From: Actinomycetes bacterium
Lineage (GTDB): Bacteria > Actinomycetota > Acidimicrobiia > Acidimicrobiales > Acidimicrobiaceae
Assembly (NCBI GenBank): GCA_021823385.1
Contig: JAKAOC010000068.1
Location: forward strand, 1 to 8,822
DNA length: 8,822 bases
Direction: 5' to 3'
The position numbers and the translations under genes were made by a program. Shown one piece after another: positions 7,069-8,822 of the stretch (positions within the stretch are counted from its first letter, which is position 1; every line of letters starts with the position of its first letter). The notes below the pieces were generated by a model that was given only the letters and a program-made list of their open reading frames with translations, ran no database searches and was not told the origin of the DNA.

Positions 7069-7592
7069 GACCCCATCCCTTTCTCCTCAAGCGCCAGCCT
7101 CAGCGAGCGAAGCGCATAATACGTTCGCGACTTCACGGTCCCGGGCGGGACGCCCAGGGCCGAAGCCGTCTCTGCCACCGAATGGCCGTAATGAAACACG
7201 TGGAGCAGAACCGAGCGGTGCTCACGGGAGAGCCCCGCCACAGCCTCCGCGACTACCGCGGCATCGGCTGCGCCTTCCAAGGCGTCGTTGCCCGCCGCCA
7301 GGGCGATCTCCTCGATCGGAGTTCGCGATGGAATGGGCCGCGCGCGCTCCCGGCGCCATCCGTCTCGAACCAGGTTCCGAGCCACCGTGAACAACCAGGC
7401 TCGCGCCGGCCCCAGGCTTCCATCGATCGCCTCAGGATGGCGCCAGGCCCGCAGGAAAGTCTCCTGCACCACTTCGCCGGCCTTCTCGCGATCGCCCGTG
7501 AGGCGTAAGGCGACCGCATACAACGGCGCTGCGTGCTCCTTGTAGAGCGCCTCCACCAGGGCCTCGTCCGCGCTTCTGCTTCCCCGCAACAC
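7065..7592 (-). CDS. sigL: ECF RNA polymerase sigma factor, SigL-like
   Basis: 175 residues from the preferred start. Sigma region 2 (about 16-86) contains DREKAGEVVQETFLRAWRHP and ARAWLFTVARNLVRD. Region 4 (about 119-170) contains LSREHRSVLLHVFHYGHSVAETASALGVPPGTVKSR, the helix-turn-helix that reads the -35 element. Remembered M. tuberculosis SigL is closely similar, including ALYDEHA, VVQETLLRAW, PARAWLFTVARN and GTVKSRLHYAVRALRL. The frame opens at GTG 7622, but a SigL-type -10 element sits at 7619-7616, downstream of that codon. The first usable start is therefore GTG 7592, preceded by GGAGG at 7604-7600. Starting there also matches the family N-terminus. It forms an operon with the anti-sigma gene (ATGA overlap) and is probably autoregulated. 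Confidence is high for the ECF class and moderate for orthology to SigL. Confidence 0.9.
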   Translation of the reverse strand: MLRGSRSADEALVEALYKEHAAPLYAVALRLTGDREKAGEVVQETFLRAWRHPEAIDGSLGPARAWLFTVARNLVRDGWRRERARPIPSRTPIEEIALAAGNDALEGAADAAVVAEAVAGLSREHRSVLLHVFHYGHSVAETASALGVPPGTVKSRTYYALRSLRLALEEKGMGS

Positions 7593-7599
7593 CCCGTCC

Positions 7600-7604
7600 C
7601 CTCC
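7600..7604 (-). promoter_or_regulatory. Ribosome-binding site that sets the sigma factor start
   Basis: GGAGG on the - strand, followed by 7 bases and then GTG at 7592. It lies inside the longer open frame (which begins at 7622) and just downstream of the predicted -10 element, so it supports the internal GTG as the true start. Confidence 0.65.
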
Positions 7605-7615
7605 AGAGAATGTCC

Positions 7616-7641
7616 AACGCACTAATGCCGGATCTGGTTCA
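7616..7641 (-). promoter_or_regulatory. SigL-type ECF promoter of the sigma/anti-sigma operon
   Basis: On the - strand the sequence reads TGAACC (7641-7636), a 16-base spacer, then CGTTGG (7619-7614). This fits the recalled M. tuberculosis SigL consensus, TGAACC and CGT separated by about 16-18 bases. It predicts a transcript start near 7608 and autoregulation of the operon. The very short leader would still include the GGAGG at 7604-7600. Confidence 0.75.
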
Positions 7642-7662
7642 TCAGCTCGCCTTTGATGAACC
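7636..7662. repeat. Perfect inverted repeat made by two divergent -35 elements
   Basis: GGTTCATC at 7636-7643 and GATGAACC at 7655-7662 are exact reverse complements around an 11-base centre. Each arm holds one TGAACC -35 element, facing outwards. The symmetry extends two bases beyond the -35 hexamer. It may reflect only the shared sigma contact, or also a binding site for a dimeric regulator. Confidence 0.85.
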
Positions 7663-7684
7663 GTTCGGGCACCGGCTGCGTTTC
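7657..7684 (+). promoter_or_regulatory. SigL-type ECF promoter of the secreted-protein gene
   Basis: TGAACC at 7657-7662, a 16-base spacer, then CGTTTC at 7679-7684: the same elements and spacing as the divergent promoter on the other strand. The transcript would start near 7690, leaving about 40 bases of leader before the ATG at 7731. It places the secreted protein in the regulon of the adjacent sigma factor. Confidence 0.75.
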
Positions 7685-7730
7685 ACCCTTATGCGAATGC
7701 TATGCACACGCTGACGACAAGGAGAACCAC

Positions 7731-8414
7731 ATGAAGCTCGGAAAGCTTTCCCTCGCCACCGCCACGGCAACCCTGGCCGCTGGTGCCGCCGCTCTTGGCG
7801 CCGCACCGGCCGGCGCTACGCCGATGGGGGCAAAACCGATGGGGGCAAAACCGATGGGGGCAACAGCGTTTACCGGCGCAATGATCGGCCCAAAAAAAGG
7901 CGGCACCCTGAGCGGCTTCGGGATCACCGTCTCCTTTGCGAAAGGGGCGGTGCAAAGCGCGCGTTACATCATCCTCGGAAATTGGCCCAATGGGCTCGAC
8001 GTCACCCCGCCCTCGGGCCAAAGAGTCGTCAAGACTTTCGGTCTGCAGGAGTGCGCCCCTAACCCGCAGCACGACGGACCGTTATCCGGCACCTGCACAA
8101 GCGAGTTCGGCAACTACAGCAATTCACCCTCCGGCACGGAGTGGATCAAGGGCATGACGATCGGCTACATGGCAGGCCAGACTCTGAGCCCGAACACCGA
8201 CCTGCAAGGCGGCGATGTCAACTTCGGAAGCCTGACAAACAAGAAGGTGACGATAACCGTGGCTACAGGCGGAAGCAATGTTTACATCTATAACCCCAAC
8301 CCCAACGCCAAGACCGCATATCCCACGGAGCTTCCAAGCACCTCCGCAAACGGCGTCCTGACCTTCCAGACCTTCCAGCCGATCGTTTGGACAGTAACCT
8401 CGCCGATGGCCTAG
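7731..8414 (+). CDS. Small secreted protein of unrecognised family, predicted SigL target
   Basis: 227 residues from ATG 7731, supported by AAGGAG at 7719-7724. The same frame opens further upstream at TTG 7653, but that lies in the promoter. The protein begins with a Sec signal peptide: Lys2 and Lys5, a long Ala-rich hydrophobic core, and probable cleavage after Ala29 (PAGA/TP). Next comes a Pro-Met-Gly-Ala repeat (31-44). The mature domain of about 180 residues is rich in Gly, Thr, Ser, Asn and aromatic residues, with alternating hydrophobic stretches (ITVSFAKG, KKVTITVATGG, NVYIYNPNPN) that suggest an all-beta fold. Its only cysteines, Cys108 and Cys122, could form a disulfide. There is no lipobox, no C-terminal membrane segment and no catalytic motif that I recognise. 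It lies divergent from the sigma factor; a cell-envelope role is inference only. Confidence 0.82.
   Translation: MKLGKLSLATATATLAAGAAALGAAPAGATPMGAKPMGAKPMGATAFTGAMIGPKKGGTLSGFGITVSFAKGAVQSARYIILGNWPNGLDVTPPSGQRVVKTFGLQECAPNPQHDGPLSGTCTSEFGNYSNSPSGTEWIKGMTIGYMAGQTLSPNTDLQGGDVNFGSLTNKKVTITVATGGSNVYIYNPNPNAKTAYPTELPSTSANGVLTFQTFQPIVWTVTSPMA
7821..7865 (+). repeat. Three tandem 15-bp repeats within the secreted-protein gene
   Basis: Three consecutive 15-bp units, CCGATGGGGGCAAAA, at 7821-7835, 7836-7850 and 7851-7865; the last differs by one base (CAACA end). They encode Pro-Met-Gly-Ala-Lys twice and Pro-Met-Gly-Ala-Thr once, directly after the signal-peptide cleavage site. In-frame copy-number change by slippage is possible without disrupting the protein. 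Confidence 0.95.
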
Positions 8415-8822
8415 GTGCAAGCCGCGGACGGCCTGCCGGGGCAAGGGAGAGATCCAACCTCGGCAGGTCATCCGTCAAGGCTCAGGCAAGCGCCGCGGTC
8501 GGTGGCGGCCCTGGCTAGGGAGGCGCTCGGAACGCCTTGATTGATATGCCGTGCTTGCGCCTGTGGCACGAGTCAAATCCCACCTCGGGGACCCGCGCTC
8601 CCCAGGAACCGGCAGAAGTTTTATAACCCGGCCCACCGTCTGCCTGATCGGGTGGGGCTGGGAGACCCCGGTCTGGCGACACCGTCAACCGAAGAAACCG
8701 TCGAGCGAGCCGACGCGGTGGCATTCGGCACTTGCCTCGGCCGCTAGATCCTCACCCTTGCCCGGCGGGATACGGACCTGCCAGACGTGAAAAAGTGTCC
8801 CTGCCAATCCGCATAGATCGGA
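8415..8822. other. 408-base non-coding region at the end of the window
   Basis: No open frame here has both a ribosome-binding site and a plausible product. The stretch holds the stem-loop after the secreted-protein gene and several smaller possible hairpins: AGGCG/CGCCT at 8521-8537, CGTGC/GCACG at 8550-8570, and GGGGA/TCCCC at 8587-8603. Near the end, CCTGCCA occurs twice (8777-8783 and 8800-8806) around GTGAAAAAGTGTCC. No tRNA or named RNA family is recognised. Confidence 0.55.
8427..8476 (+). terminator. Stem-loop terminator after the secreted-protein gene
   Basis: It starts 13 bases after the TAG stop. The outer stem GACGG (8427-8431) pairs with CCGTC (8472-8476). The inner ten-base stem 8432-8441 pairs with 8458-8467, with one G-T pair, and four bases (8468-8471) bulge on the 3' side. 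The 16-base loop can itself close as GGA-GAGA-TCC (8446-8455). No T-tract follows, as is common for actinobacterial intrinsic terminators. It could also be a 3' stabilising or processing hairpin. Confidence 0.55.

Noticed and set aside
7653..7730. Upstream extension of the secreted protein from TTG 7653 (26 extra residues)
   Set aside because: The start lies within the -35 region of the predicted promoter. It has no ribosome-binding site and would hide the signal peptide, while ATG 7731 has a good AAGGAG and a textbook signal peptide.
7821..7865. Short repeats considered as a CRISPR array
   Set aside because: The units are contiguous 15-bp repeats with no spacers, in frame in a protein-coding gene.
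8561..8603. tRNA-like 3' segment (GTGGCACGAGTCAAATCCCAC)
   Set aside because: The presumed T-arm would need a 12-base loop in place of 7, no acceptor or anticodon arm can be built around it, and there is no CCA end.

Overview
The window is GC-rich, densely coded DNA with strong G/C bias at third codon positions, GTG and TTG starts, and 4-base stop/start overlaps. The closest family resemblance I recognise is the mycobacterial SigL/RslA sigma/anti-sigma pair. Together these suggest a high-GC actinobacterium, possibly an uncultured or environmental lineage. Genus and species cannot be told from the sequence.

Region 1 (71-5773, + strand) is a tight five-gene acyl-CoA operon: acyl-CoA synthetase, crotonase-fold hydratase/isomerase, acyl-CoA dehydrogenase, a second acyl-CoA synthetase, and a TetR-family regulator. 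Gene pairs 1/2 and 4/5 overlap by 4 bases, and the other gaps are 5 and 15 bases. The set can activate a carboxylic acid to its CoA thioester (two ligases), desaturate it at alpha-beta, and hydrate or isomerise the double bond. No 3-hydroxyacyl-CoA dehydrogenase or thiolase lies in the window. The crotonase lacks both classical catalytic glutamates but keeps the Asp of PaaG/isomerase-type enzymes. The dehydrogenase lacks the usual C-terminal catalytic Glu but has one at the isovaleryl/long-chain-type position. The TetR protein is the likely local repressor.

Region 2 (5774-6381) is a 608-base convergent intergenic stretch with no convincing gene.

Region 3 (6382-8414) is a compact stress-signalling module. 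An ECF sigma factor of SigL type and its membrane-anchored zinc-finger (RslA/RskA-like) anti-sigma factor run on the - strand. They are divergent from a gene for a small unrecognised secreted protein on the + strand. The 138-base intergenic region holds two divergent copies of a SigL-type promoter, TGAACC-N16-CGTT, whose -35 elements form a perfect 8-bp inverted repeat. This predicts that the sigma factor drives both its own operon and the secreted protein. The - strand promoter also forces the sigma start downstream, to GTG at 7592. The secreted protein has a signal peptide, three near-identical 15-bp repeats directly after the cleavage site, one cysteine pair, and no family that I recognise.

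Region 4 (8415-8822) is non-coding as far as can be seen. A strong stem-loop follows the secreted-protein gene, and several smaller hairpins follow that.

The best candidate for something undescribed is the SigL-RslA module with its divergent secreted protein.
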